IMG/VR virus record: IMGVR_UViG_3300017749_000174
Coordinates: 1-20,700 of that record
Strand: one strand, 5' to 3'
DNA: 20,700 nucleotides
Source of the DNA: a virus
The notes beneath the pieces were generated by a model. It was not told where the DNA came from and did not search any database. It saw nothing but the letters and a program-made list of their open reading frames with translations. Made by a program: the position numbers and the translations under genes. Below, one piece after another: positions 7,856-14,737 of the stretch; position 1 is the first letter of the stretch; each line of letters begins with the position of its first letter.

Positions 7856-8290
7856 ATGGGACGTTTTGCTCAAGGAAAATATAATTTAAAAAACCCAGAC
7901 AAGTATATTGGAAACAGAACTCCTACATATAGAAGTAGTTGGGAATTTGCATTTATGAAGATGTGTGATGAACATGCTTATATTCAAGCATGGGCTAGTG
8001 AAGCAGTAAAGATTCCTTATAGAAATCCATTAACAGGTAAACATACAATATACGTGCCTGACTTTTTTATTGCATATGCAAATAAAGGTGGCAGTAGAAA
8101 AGTTGAAATAATAGAAGTTAAACCTGAGAACCAAACATTAAAAGAAAAACTTGGGCGTAGCAAACACAATCAAGCGGCATGGATTGTAAATCAAGCAAAA
8201 TGGGAAGCCGCTAGAGCATGGTGTAAACAAAAGGGTATGTTTTTTAGAATTGTTACTGAAAAAGATATTTTCCATAGCGGCAAACGATAA
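7856..8290 (+). CDS. 4: Head completion nuclease (T4 gp4-like), PD-(D/E)xK fold
   Basis: A 144-aa protein with the residues of a PD-(D/E)xK nuclease in order: E30 in RSSWEFAFM, D69 in VPDFFI, and E87-x-K89 in EIIEVKP. This matches T4 gp4/gp50-type head-completion proteins (T4 gp4 is about 150 aa), which act on filled heads and are thought to process the DNA end before tail joining. The fold also resembles the TnsA catalytic domain. The C-terminus has a basic KWEAARAWCKQKG helix. The gene starts 3 nt after the previous stop, and its own stop lies within the late-promoter octamer of the next gene. Confidence 0.82.
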   Translation: MGRFAQGKYNLKNPDKYIGNRTPTYRSSWEFAFMKMCDEHAYIQAWASEAVKIPYRNPLTGKHTIYVPDFFIAYANKGGSRKVEIIEVKPENQTLKEKLGRSKHNQAAWIVNQAKWEAARAWCKQKGMFFRIVTEKDIFHSGKR

Positions 8291-8293
8291 ATA
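8286..8293 (+). promoter_or_regulatory. Late-promoter-like octamer for gp16
   Basis: GATAAATA straddling the TAA stop of the gp4-like gene, 26 nt before the gp16 ATG. A start about 6 nt downstream leaves a leader of about 20 nt with only a weak GGAA ribosome-binding site. Confidence 0.6.
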
Positions 8294-8319
8294 ATAGTAG
8301 CAGTTAATGGAATATTAAA

Positions 8320-8823
8320 ATGACAAAGAAACTACAAGATTTGCTAGATTTACCAGATTCGAAAAAAATTATCGATGAAGCATCTAATCAAGAAAAGCAA
8401 CAAAAGAAATACGAAGTTGCTGAGCAAAAAGAAACTATGCGTGATATAGCAGAGTTTGATAAGATTGCTGGTGCGTTGCCTAGTGTCAAAGGACTAGGCG
8501 AAAAAGCAGATAGTGAATTGAATGAAATTGCAGATAAAGCACTACAAAGTTATGAAGATTTAATGGATCTTGGTATGAATGTAGAAAGTAGATATAGCGG
8601 TAGAGTATTTGAAGTAGCAGGATCTATGCTTAAGACATCATTAGATGCAAAAGTTGCAAAAATGGATAAAAAATTAAAGATGATCGATTTACAACTTAAA
8701 AAAGAAAAACAAGATAAAGATCAACCCATAGAAGACGCTGGTATTGTAAACGGGCATGGCGCTATTGTCACTGATAGGAACAGTCTATTAGCGAGATTAA
8801 AAGATATGGATAAAGATAAATAG
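8320..8823 (+). CDS. 16: Small terminase subunit gp16
   Basis: A 167-aa, almost entirely helical, charged protein. Its length is close to T4 gp16 (164 aa). The N-terminal LQDLLDLPD segment resembles the corresponding part of T4-like gp16. A central coiled-coil-prone region (about 75-130) contains SRYSGRVFEVAGSMLKTSLDA followed by a Lys-rich helix, matching the oligomerisation core of small terminases. It recognises DNA and stimulates the gp17 ATPase at the start of packaging. Unlike in T4, it is not adjacent to gp17: two other genes and a terminator lie between. Assignment rests on length, helical pattern and context. Confidence 0.75.
   Translation: MTKKLQDLLDLPDSKKIIDEASNQEKQQKKYEVAEQKETMRDIAEFDKIAGALPSVKGLGEKADSELNEIADKALQSYEDLMDLGMNVESRYSGRVFEVAGSMLKTSLDAKVAKMDKKLKMIDLQLKKEKQDKDQPIEDAGIVNGHGAIVTDRNSLLARLKDMDKDK
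8815..8822 (+). promoter_or_regulatory. Late-promoter-like octamer for the 187-aa gene
   Basis: GATAAATA formed from the last codons and part of the TAG stop of gp16, 19 nt before the next ATG. An AGAGGA ribosome-binding site (8828-8833) follows at the expected start point. Confidence 0.6.
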
Positions 8824-8841
8824 TAATAGAGGATAACCGTC

Positions 8842-9405
8842 ATGAAAACATTTACACAAATATTAACAGAGTCTAAAAAGACTTATGAATTTAAAATTGG
8901 TCTTGCAGGCGATATGGCAGAAGGATTTCAAGATAAACTTGAAACTGCTCTTAAAAAGTTTGATGTTGTATCAATGTCAAATGGCAAGAAAACACCTATA
9001 CAAGAAAGACCACTAGATTTTCCACAGTTGCAAAACATGGAAGTTACATACTATGATGCAGAAGTAGGATATCCAACTACTCCGCAAGTATTACAAGATT
9101 ATATTTGTAAGTGTTGTGAATGTGACCAAAGTTATATTATTGTAAGAAATGCTAACGATCCTAGAGAAGAATACCAAGCACCAAAAAGTGGCGAACCTTA
9201 CGAAACAAGACTTGATACTTTAGAGATGGAACAAGCAGATCCAAAAGCACAAGACAGTGTTGCTGGTAACAGAGTAATGGATTTACTCAAAGAGTTAGAA
9301 GTAGCACGTAAAGAACGTAATACAGATCCAATGGAAGCGGCGCCGCAAGGCACGAGCAAAGACATTGATGATTCAGAAAATACTAAAGCAGTTGTAGGAG
9401 GCTAA
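8842..9405 (+). CDS. Unknown acidic protein next to terminase, possible virion protein
   Basis: A 187-aa protein I do not recognise by function. The N-terminus MKTFTQILTESKKTYEFKIG is of the short 'TFxxxLxE' type seen on several marine T4-like phage structural proteins, and its LTE matches the (L/I)xE rule of the T4 prohead protease. The next section (about 15-110) looks like an alpha/beta domain in which one partner strand holds a CKCCECDQSYIIVR segment with four Cys. The C-terminal 80 residues are charged and probably disordered. It is preceded by a late octamer and a good ribosome-binding site. AGGAGG at its own 3' end serves the following gene. Context (between gp16 and gp17) points to a head or packaging role. 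Confidence 0.7.
   Translation: MKTFTQILTESKKTYEFKIGLAGDMAEGFQDKLETALKKFDVVSMSNGKKTPIQERPLDFPQLQNMEVTYYDAEVGYPTTPQVLQDYICKCCECDQSYIIVRNANDPREEYQAPKSGEPYETRLDTLEMEQADPKAQDSVAGNRVMDLLKELEVARKERNTDPMEAAPQGTSKDIDDSENTKAVVGG
9396..9401 (+). promoter_or_regulatory. Strong ribosome-binding site of the 243-aa gene
   Basis: Full AGGAGG lying inside the last codons of the upstream gene, 5 nt before the ATG at 9407. It sets the start and indicates efficient translation. Confidence 0.8.
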
Positions 9406-9406
9406 T

Positions 9407-10138
9407 ATGAAAGATCTATTACAAAAATTAACGGACCTAGAGAACACTTTAGATTCAATGGACCCAACACCAAAAGAAGTTAAGCAAATTAATGAAGCGG
9501 CTTCAATGAGTATTAATATGTCAGGTGAAACAGCAGATGATGTTGCACGCCTAGTACAAATTATGCGTGATGGTGGAGCACCAGATGCAGGCGAAATGAA
9601 GCCAGACATGATGCCACCAATGGGACCACCAGATATGGGTAAGATGCGTGACCTAGTTAAAATGGCACCACCAATTGACATGGACGGAATGGACGGACCA
9701 CCAGATATGCCAGGCATGGACAAAGGTGATGACAAAGATGCTATTATGGGCATGGATATGGAAGATGACGTAGAAGAAGCAGGCTACGACAACTCACCAG
9801 AAGAAGATTATAAAGATCATAACTATATGACTAAAGATTTATCAGGCGGTATTAACCGTGAGAAGAAAGCATATGCGGCCGCTCAAGACGGCGATAATGC
9901 AATGGCTGTAGAAGAATTACAATCAGCATTACGTGATGCACTTATGTCTAAAATGGCAGAAACAGATGAAGTAGTTGAAGCAGAAGAAGATGACTTTGAC
10001 GAATCAGGATGTGTAGGCGAAATGAAAAAACTTATGGCAAGCGGCTGTACTAAAACAGAAATGTTCCAAAAAGTACAAGACGGATACGGTTGCGGTAAAG
10101 GTCAATTCGAAAAACTATTCGCGGCACACTGCGGCTAA
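9407..10138 (+). CDS. Unknown Met/Asp/Pro-rich acidic protein
   Basis: A 243-aa protein of three parts. Residues 1-55 are helical and include KQINEAASMSI, where INE followed by Ala matches a prohead-protease site. Residues 56-125 are low complexity and very rich in Met, Asp, Pro and Gly. Residues 126-243 include YMTKDLSGGINREKKAYAAA, an acidic Glu/Asp run (about 185-199) and a compact C-terminal module with four Cys (202, 214, 229, 242) that could bind metal or form disulphides. The AGGAGG ribosome-binding site is 5 nt before the ATG. The gene ends at a strong terminator. I know no function; a packaged or scaffold-like role is suggested only by neighbours and acidity. Confidence 0.75.
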   Translation: MKDLLQKLTDLENTLDSMDPTPKEVKQINEAASMSINMSGETADDVARLVQIMRDGGAPDAGEMKPDMMPPMGPPDMGKMRDLVKMAPPIDMDGMDGPPDMPGMDKGDDKDAIMGMDMEDDVEEAGYDNSPEEDYKDHNYMTKDLSGGINREKKAYAAAQDGDNAMAVEELQSALRDALMSKMAETDEVVEAEEDDFDESGCVGEMKKLMASGCTKTEMFQKVQDGYGCGKGQFEKLFAAHCG

Positions 10139-10153
10139 TCCCCCCAACTATTC

Positions 10154-10180
10154 AATAGGACCTTCGGGTCCTATTTTTTT
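10154..10180 (+). terminator. Intrinsic terminator with TTCG tetraloop before gp17
   Basis: Arms AATAGGACC (10154-10162) and GGTCCTATT (10167-10175) make a perfect 9-bp stem closed by a TTCG loop and followed by a T-run to 10180. It separates the 243-aa gene from gp17. Confidence 0.93.
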
Positions 10181-10181
10181 C

Positions 10182-10189
10182 GGTAAATA
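10182..10189 (+). promoter_or_regulatory. Late-promoter-like octamer for gp17
   Basis: GGTAAATA, directly after the terminator T-run and ending 5 nt before the gp17 ATG. There is no ribosome-binding site between it and the ATG, so a transcript starting here would be leaderless. Confidence 0.6.
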
Positions 10190-10194
10190 TTACT

Positions 10195-11775
10195 ATGAGC
10201 AAATCACTAGACGGCGTCTTAATTAAGAAAGCCAATAAACGAGAAGCATTTACGAATGATCAAGTGGAACAGTTACTTAAATGTAGCGACACTAAATTTG
10301 GTTATGACTACTTTGCTCGTAACTTTGCATACATACAGCATCCTGTTAAAGGTAAACTTTTGTTTGATCCATTTGAATATCAAACACGATTGCTCCAAAG
10401 TTATCACGATTATAGATTTAATATTAATATGTTGCCTAGACAAACTGGCAAAACAACATGTGCCGCAATTTATTTGTTATGGTATGCAATGTTTGTTCCT
10501 GATCAAACTATTCTAATTGCCGCACACAAGTATACTGGTGCACAAGAAATTATGCAACGTATTAGATATGGATATGAAATGTGTGCTGATCATATTAGAG
10601 CAGGAGTTACAAACTATAACAAAGGCTCAATTGAATTTGAAAACGGTTCACGTATTGTAAGTGCCACAACAACAGGAAACACAGGACGTGGTATGTCCAT
10701 ATCATTATTATACTGCGATGAGTTTGCATTTGTTATGCCTAATGTTGCCACAGACTTTTGGACATCAATATCACCTACACTAGCAACAGGTGGTCGTGCT
10801 ATTCTTACAAGCACACCTAACAGTGATGAAGATACTTTTGCTACTATATGGAAACAGGCAGAAGATAAGTTTGACGAACACGGAAATGAAAACGAATTAG
10901 GACGTAATGGATTTCATAGTTTCCGTAGTTACTGGCAAGAGCATCCTGACAGAGATGATAAATGGAAAGATGAAGAACTAGGACGTATTGGTGAAGAAAG
11001 ATTTAAACGTGAATACGATTGTGAATTTTTAGTATATGACGAAACATTAATTAACTCAATTAAGTTAGCCGCACTTGAAGGTGACAATCCTATTATTAAT
11101 ATGGGGCAAACACGTTGGTATAAAAAACCTAGTCCAGGGTTTACATATGCTGTAGCACTTGATCCTAGTATGGGTACAGGTGGAGACAATGCGGCTATTC
11201 AAGTATTTGAATTACCTAGTTATGAACAGGTAGCAGAATGGCAACATAATCAAACTGCTATTCCAGCACAAATAAGAATAATGACAGATATATGTAAGCA
11301 TATTGAAAAAGAAACTGGCGATGCAAGTACAATCTATTGGAGTGTTGAAAACAACGGATTAGGCGAAGCCGCACTTATTGTTATTAATGACTTTGGTGAG
11401 GAGAATATACCTGGACTATTTGTAAGTGAACCTATTAGAAAAGGACATGTACGTAAGTTCCGCAAAGGATTTAATACTACACATGGCTCTAAAGTAACAG
11501 CATGTAGTCGACTAAAGACCATGGTTGAAAACGATAAAATGATTCTACACAGCAAACCTTTTATATCAGAACTCAAAAACTTTGTAGCAACAGGCTCAAG
11601 TTATAATGCAAAACTAGGGCAAACCGACGATTTAATTAGTGCAACGCTATTAGCACTCAGAATGATGGATGTACTCAAGGATTGGGATCCTAGAATCTAT
11701 GATACATTTAATCAGTCAGATCAGCACGGAGATTATATAGAGCCAATGCCAATCTTCGTTAGTAACAATTATTGA
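10195..11775 (+). CDS. 17: Large terminase subunit gp17
   Basis: The packaging motor: an N-terminal ATPase and C-terminal nuclease that cut concatemeric DNA and translocate it into the prohead. ATPase motifs are FDPFEYQTRLLQ (adenine motif, about 57-68), Walker A PRQTGKTT (81-88), Walker B LLYCDEFAFV with D175-E176, and the coupling motif TSTPNS (about 205-210). Nuclease acidic residues appear as D323 in VALDPSMGTGGD, E385 in VENNGLGE, and D478/D479 in GQTDDLISA. At 526 aa it is shorter than T4 gp17 (610 aa), with the difference at the N-terminus. It is separated from gp16 by two genes. Its TGA lies within the promoter octamer of the following gene. Confidence 0.96.
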   Translation: MSKSLDGVLIKKANKREAFTNDQVEQLLKCSDTKFGYDYFARNFAYIQHPVKGKLLFDPFEYQTRLLQSYHDYRFNINMLPRQTGKTTCAAIYLLWYAMFVPDQTILIAAHKYTGAQEIMQRIRYGYEMCADHIRAGVTNYNKGSIEFENGSRIVSATTTGNTGRGMSISLLYCDEFAFVMPNVATDFWTSISPTLATGGRAILTSTPNSDEDTFATIWKQAEDKFDEHGNENELGRNGFHSFRSYWQEHPDRDDKWKDEELGRIGEERFKREYDCEFLVYDETLINSIKLAALEGDNPIINMGQTRWYKKPSPGFTYAVALDPSMGTGGDNAAIQVFELPSYEQVAEWQHNQTAIPAQIRIMTDICKHIEKETGDASTIYWSVENNGLGEAALIVINDFGEENIPGLFVSEPIRKGHVRKFRKGFNTTHGSKVTACSRLKTMVENDKMILHSKPFISELKNFVATGSSYNAKLGQTDDLISATLLALRMMDVLKDWDPRIYDTFNQSDQHGDYIEPMPIFVSNNY

Positions 11776-11781
11776 TAAATA
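11774..11781 (+). promoter_or_regulatory. Late-promoter-like octamer for the 585-aa gene
   Basis: GATAAATA overlapping the gp17 stop codon and ending 5 nt before the ATG at 11787. No ribosome-binding site is visible, so this is a further candidate for a leaderless late transcript. Confidence 0.62.
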
Positions 11782-11786
11782 TTAAC

Positions 11787-13544
11787 ATGAAAGACTTAAA
11801 TAAAATTGGCGAAGAACTGTTTTCTAAACTACGTGGTAGATTTAAAAACATTCAAATCGGAAATCAAGAAGGTACAGTTACAAATGTACCTGGCGATTCT
11901 CGCTTCTACGACTTTGTATACGGCGATCAGGGCGGCAAAGTAAGTGTTAGTTTAGATGAAGATAGTATTGTAGTAATGTACAGTGAGAAACTTTTTTCTG
12001 AAAACGATACAAGGAAGAAAGAATGGTACGATTTTTTAAAAGAAATGAGAGTATTTGCTAAAAAGAGAATGTTAAATTTTGAAGTAAGAGACATACAAAA
12101 GTCAAACTTAGAAAAGAGAGATTACAAATTCTTATCTAATAAGAACGGAGATAACACCATGACAGAATCAACAATGTACGGAACTAGTAAAACTAGTTAC
12201 CAGAATATATCAGATGCAAGAATTTGTGTGAAGCACAGTGAAAGCATTAACCAAGAATTAGCAGGCGGACGATCACAGAAGATTGGAAGCATTTACATTG
12301 AAAGTGCAAACGGCGAACGTTTTAAATATCCATACAAACATTTAAACGGTGCAAGAGCAATGGCAAGACATGTAGCAGAAGGTGGCAACATGTACGATGA
12401 CTTTGGTAAACACATTGTTGGGTTATCAGAAGAAATGAATAAACTACGTAAGTTCAAAACATATATGTCAAGAAGCAGTGTCATGGCTGAAGGTCTTGCA
12501 GGATATATGGATGTTGTTAACGAGCGTCTCGAAGCAGTTAAGAGTACAGTAGCAAAACTTCAAAACAAATCACACTACACAGAAGCAACAACAAACTTTA
12601 CAAGTGTTGTACTTGAAGAAGTACCAGAAGATGTAGCAACTGATTGGACTGCACAACTTACTATTAAACAGTTCAATGAAGAACTAAAAAGTGTGTTCCC
12701 ATACATTTATAAATTAGTAAGTGAAGCAAATGCAATTAAAGAATTAGGACCTGAAGAACTTTTAGGTGAAGCAGATGACGACAAACAAGATAACGGGACA
12801 GATAAAATGGATGTTACTGACGCAGATAAGAAAATGAATACTCCTGCATACAAAAGAATGAAAGCAGGCGACAAACGCTATAACGATAAGACTACAAAAG
12901 ATGAATCAGCAATTCCATCAGAAGCAGACATTGATGCAGGCTTTGATGAAATGATGGGTCAGTTTAGCGAAAAAGCAAAACCAGACTTTTTAGATATGGA
13001 TGGCGATGGCGACAAAGAAGAGCCAATGAAAAAAGCAATCGATGATAAAGAAGATGGCGACGAAGACGAAACAGATGAAGGTAATGCATACGCACACGCA
13101 GTACGTAAAGCAAAAATGGACGGTAAGAAAAAAGGTGATAAAATAGATCATCCAGATAGTGACGAAGATGATATTACACTTGAAAAAGACCAAAACATAC
13201 CGTTACCAGAAAAGATTTTATCATTGTTTGATAGAGAAGAAGGATCATTTCCAAAAGGTGAAACAGCAGTACTAACTATGGTTGAAAAAGACTATGGTGA
13301 GCAGTATATTGAGCCAGCAAAGCAATTTATTGAAAAAATACTTAGTAAGTATGAATCAGTAATGACTGGTCCAGCAGTACAAGAGATGGAAGCAGAGCAT
13401 GAGCCAGAGAAGATTACACTGGCTGTAACAGCAGATATTGAAGCAATGAAAAGAGCGGCAGGCATAGGCGAGAGCGAAAGACCTGCTTCGAACACAAAAT
13501 TAGACGTTAGTCAAAACGATCTTTACAAATTAGCAGGGCTATAA
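11787..13544 (+). CDS. Unknown large acidic protein with DxDGDGD motif
   Basis: I chose ATG 11787 (585 aa) over an in-frame TTG at 11772, because the ATG sits at the conserved distance from the late octamer. Residues 1-115 look like a small folded domain. About 125-235 hold a second domain (ICVKHSESINQELAGG, then GERFKYPYKHLNGARAMARH and YDDFGKHIVGLSEEMNKLRK). About 320-470 are low complexity and extremely acidic, including KPDFLDMDGDGDKEEPMKKA at 398-417, a Ca-binding-loop-like D403/D405/D407/D409 array that lacks the usual acidic residue at loop position 12. The C-terminal 120 residues are helical. (L/I/V)xE sequences such as VSE followed by Ala (about 311-314) could be prohead-protease sites. 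I know no function; location and late promoter suggest a virion or assembly protein. Confidence 0.78.
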   Translation: MKDLNKIGEELFSKLRGRFKNIQIGNQEGTVTNVPGDSRFYDFVYGDQGGKVSVSLDEDSIVVMYSEKLFSENDTRKKEWYDFLKEMRVFAKKRMLNFEVRDIQKSNLEKRDYKFLSNKNGDNTMTESTMYGTSKTSYQNISDARICVKHSESINQELAGGRSQKIGSIYIESANGERFKYPYKHLNGARAMARHVAEGGNMYDDFGKHIVGLSEEMNKLRKFKTYMSRSSVMAEGLAGYMDVVNERLEAVKSTVAKLQNKSHYTEATTNFTSVVLEEVPEDVATDWTAQLTIKQFNEELKSVFPYIYKLVSEANAIKELGPEELLGEADDDKQDNGTDKMDVTDADKKMNTPAYKRMKAGDKRYNDKTTKDESAIPSEADIDAGFDEMMGQFSEKAKPDFLDMDGDGDKEEPMKKAIDDKEDGDEDETDEGNAYAHAVRKAKMDGKKKGDKIDHPDSDEDDITLEKDQNIPLPEKILSLFDREEGSFPKGETAVLTMVEKDYGEQYIEPAKQFIEKILSKYESVMTGPAVQEMEAEHEPEKITLAVTADIEAMKRAAGIGESERPASNTKLDVSQNDLYKLAGL

Positions 13545-13587
13545 TAGTCCTGTTATAAGTTTTATTTCTTTTTCTTTAAAAAAAGAC

Positions 13588-13616
13588 TTGACATTGTTAG
13601 CAGTTTAGTATATAAT
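13588..13616 (+). promoter_or_regulatory. Consensus sigma70-type promoter for gp32-uvsX-uvsY
   Basis: A perfect -35 TTGACA (13588-13593), a 17-nt spacer and a perfect -10 TATAAT (13611-13616), about 66 nt before the gp32 ATG. Host RNA polymerase could use it directly, which fits early or middle expression of recombination/replication genes, in contrast to the late octamers upstream. An imperfect inverted repeat (GTTAG at 13596-13600 and CTAAC at 13630-13634) flanks the -10 region. Confidence 0.85.
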
Positions 13617-13668
13617 AATAACTGTGCTACTAACAAACTAAGGCACAAAGGCTATAAGGCAATTACAT

Positions 13669-13674
13669 AGGAGG
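13669..13674 (+). promoter_or_regulatory. Ribosome-binding site of gp32
   Basis: Full AGGAGG 8 nt before the ATG, consistent with very high gp32 output. In T4 this region is where gp32 represses its own translation; the leader here (about 13622-13682) could hold a similar operator, but no pseudoknot is evident by eye. Confidence 0.75.
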
Positions 13675-13682
13675 CATTTATT

Positions 13683-14681
13683 ATGGCATCATTAGCAGAA
13701 ATCAGAGCAAAACTGAAATCTCAAGAAACGAACACTGGCGGACAACGCAGTGGCGGCGGCGACAACGCAATTTACCCATTTTGGAATATGCAAGAAGGAC
13801 AGAGTGCAACACTCCGTTTCCTTCCTGATGGTAACGCAGATAATACGTTTTTCTGGACAGAAAGACTTATGATCAAATTACCTTTTCCAAGCATTAAAGG
13901 TGAACCAGGCAGTAAGCCTGTACAAGTACAAGTTCCATGTATGGAAATGTATGGCGAAACATGTACTATTCTTAACGAAGTACGTGGTTGGTTTAAAGAT
14001 CCATCATTAGAAGATATGGGTCGTAAGTATTGGAAGAAGCGTTCATACGTATTCCAAGGCTTTGTAACTGAAAACCCAATTGGAGAAGATGCTACTCCAG
14101 AAAATCCAATTAGACGTTTTATTATTGGTCCACAGATTTTTCAAATCATTAAGCAGGCGCTTATGGATCCAGACATGGAAGAATTACCAACAGATTATAC
14201 TGCTGGTGTAGACTTCCGTCTTAACAAAACATCTAAAGGTGGTTATGCTGATTACTCAACATCAAGTTGGGCTCGTAGAGAGCGTCCACTTGTTGATGCA
14301 GAAATGAATGCTGTAAACACAAACGGGTTGTTTAATCTAGGTGATTTCCTTCCTAAGAAGCCAGACGAGATTGGCGTAAAGGTAATGCAAGAGATGTTCG
14401 AAGCATCTGTTGACGGACAACCTTATGATGCAGATCGTTGGTCACAGTACTTCCGTCCAAGTGGGATGCAAGCACGTACAGGTGATCCAATGAAGGCGGC
14501 AAGCCCACAAGCAACCGCAGTAAGTCAAAGTGCTCCAGTAGCACCTACACCGGCACCAGAAGCGGCACCTGCTCCAGTAGCAGAAGCAACTCCTGCGGCA
14601 CCGGCGACTGAAACTGCACCTGCAGACGGCAATGGCGCACAAGATATTCTAGCAATGATTAGAAATCGTCAAGCACAATAA
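13683..14681 (+). CDS. 32: Single-stranded DNA-binding protein gp32
   Basis: A 332-aa SSB that coats ssDNA in replication and recombination and works with UvsX/UvsY. A basic N-terminal segment (RAKLKSQ) precedes the core: YPFWNMQEGQSATLRFLPDG (about 31-50), FFWTERLMIKLPFP, and YVFQGFVTENP (about 122-132). These are typical of T4-like gp32. Only two Cys are present (C86, C94), so the T4-type His-Cys3 zinc site is incomplete. An Ala/Pro-rich linker (about 276-313) is followed by a short helix-like C-terminus GAQDILAMIRNRQAQ instead of the strongly acidic T4 tail. The gene heads the recombination operon behind its own sigma70-type promoter. Confidence 0.92.
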   Translation: MASLAEIRAKLKSQETNTGGQRSGGGDNAIYPFWNMQEGQSATLRFLPDGNADNTFFWTERLMIKLPFPSIKGEPGSKPVQVQVPCMEMYGETCTILNEVRGWFKDPSLEDMGRKYWKKRSYVFQGFVTENPIGEDATPENPIRRFIIGPQIFQIIKQALMDPDMEELPTDYTAGVDFRLNKTSKGGYADYSTSSWARRERPLVDAEMNAVNTNGLFNLGDFLPKKPDEIGVKVMQEMFEASVDGQPYDADRWSQYFRPSGMQARTGDPMKAASPQATAVSQSAPVAPTPAPEAAPAPVAEATPAAPATETAPADGNGAQDILAMIRNRQAQ

Positions 14682-14691
14682 TCAACATAAT

Positions 14692-14715
14692 GTGGGGGAT
14701 TAATTTCCCCTACAC
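14692..14715 (+). other. GC-rich hairpin between gp32 and uvsX
   Basis: GTGGGGG (14692-14698) can pair with CCCC (14707-14710) and CAC (14713-14715), with a 2-nt bulge and an 8-nt loop. No T-run follows. It could stabilise gp32 mRNA, reduce read-through, or be a processing site. Confidence 0.45.
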
Positions 14716-14737
14716 TTTGGCTTAACAAGGAGTAACT

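Noticed and set aside
11772-11786. Upstream TTG start for the 585-aa gene
   Set aside because: It overlaps the gp17 stop and lies within the promoter octamer; ATG 11787 sits at the conserved octamer-ATG distance.
12990-13193. Minus-strand Phe/Ile/Cys-rich frame that looks like a membrane peptide
   Set aside because: It is the complement of Lys/Asp/Glu-rich codons in the acidic region of the 585-aa protein; composition explains it.
14442-14642. Cys/Arg-rich minus-strand frame opposite gp32
   Set aside because: Mirror of the repetitive Ala/Pro linker codons; no start signal and no real zinc-finger spacing.
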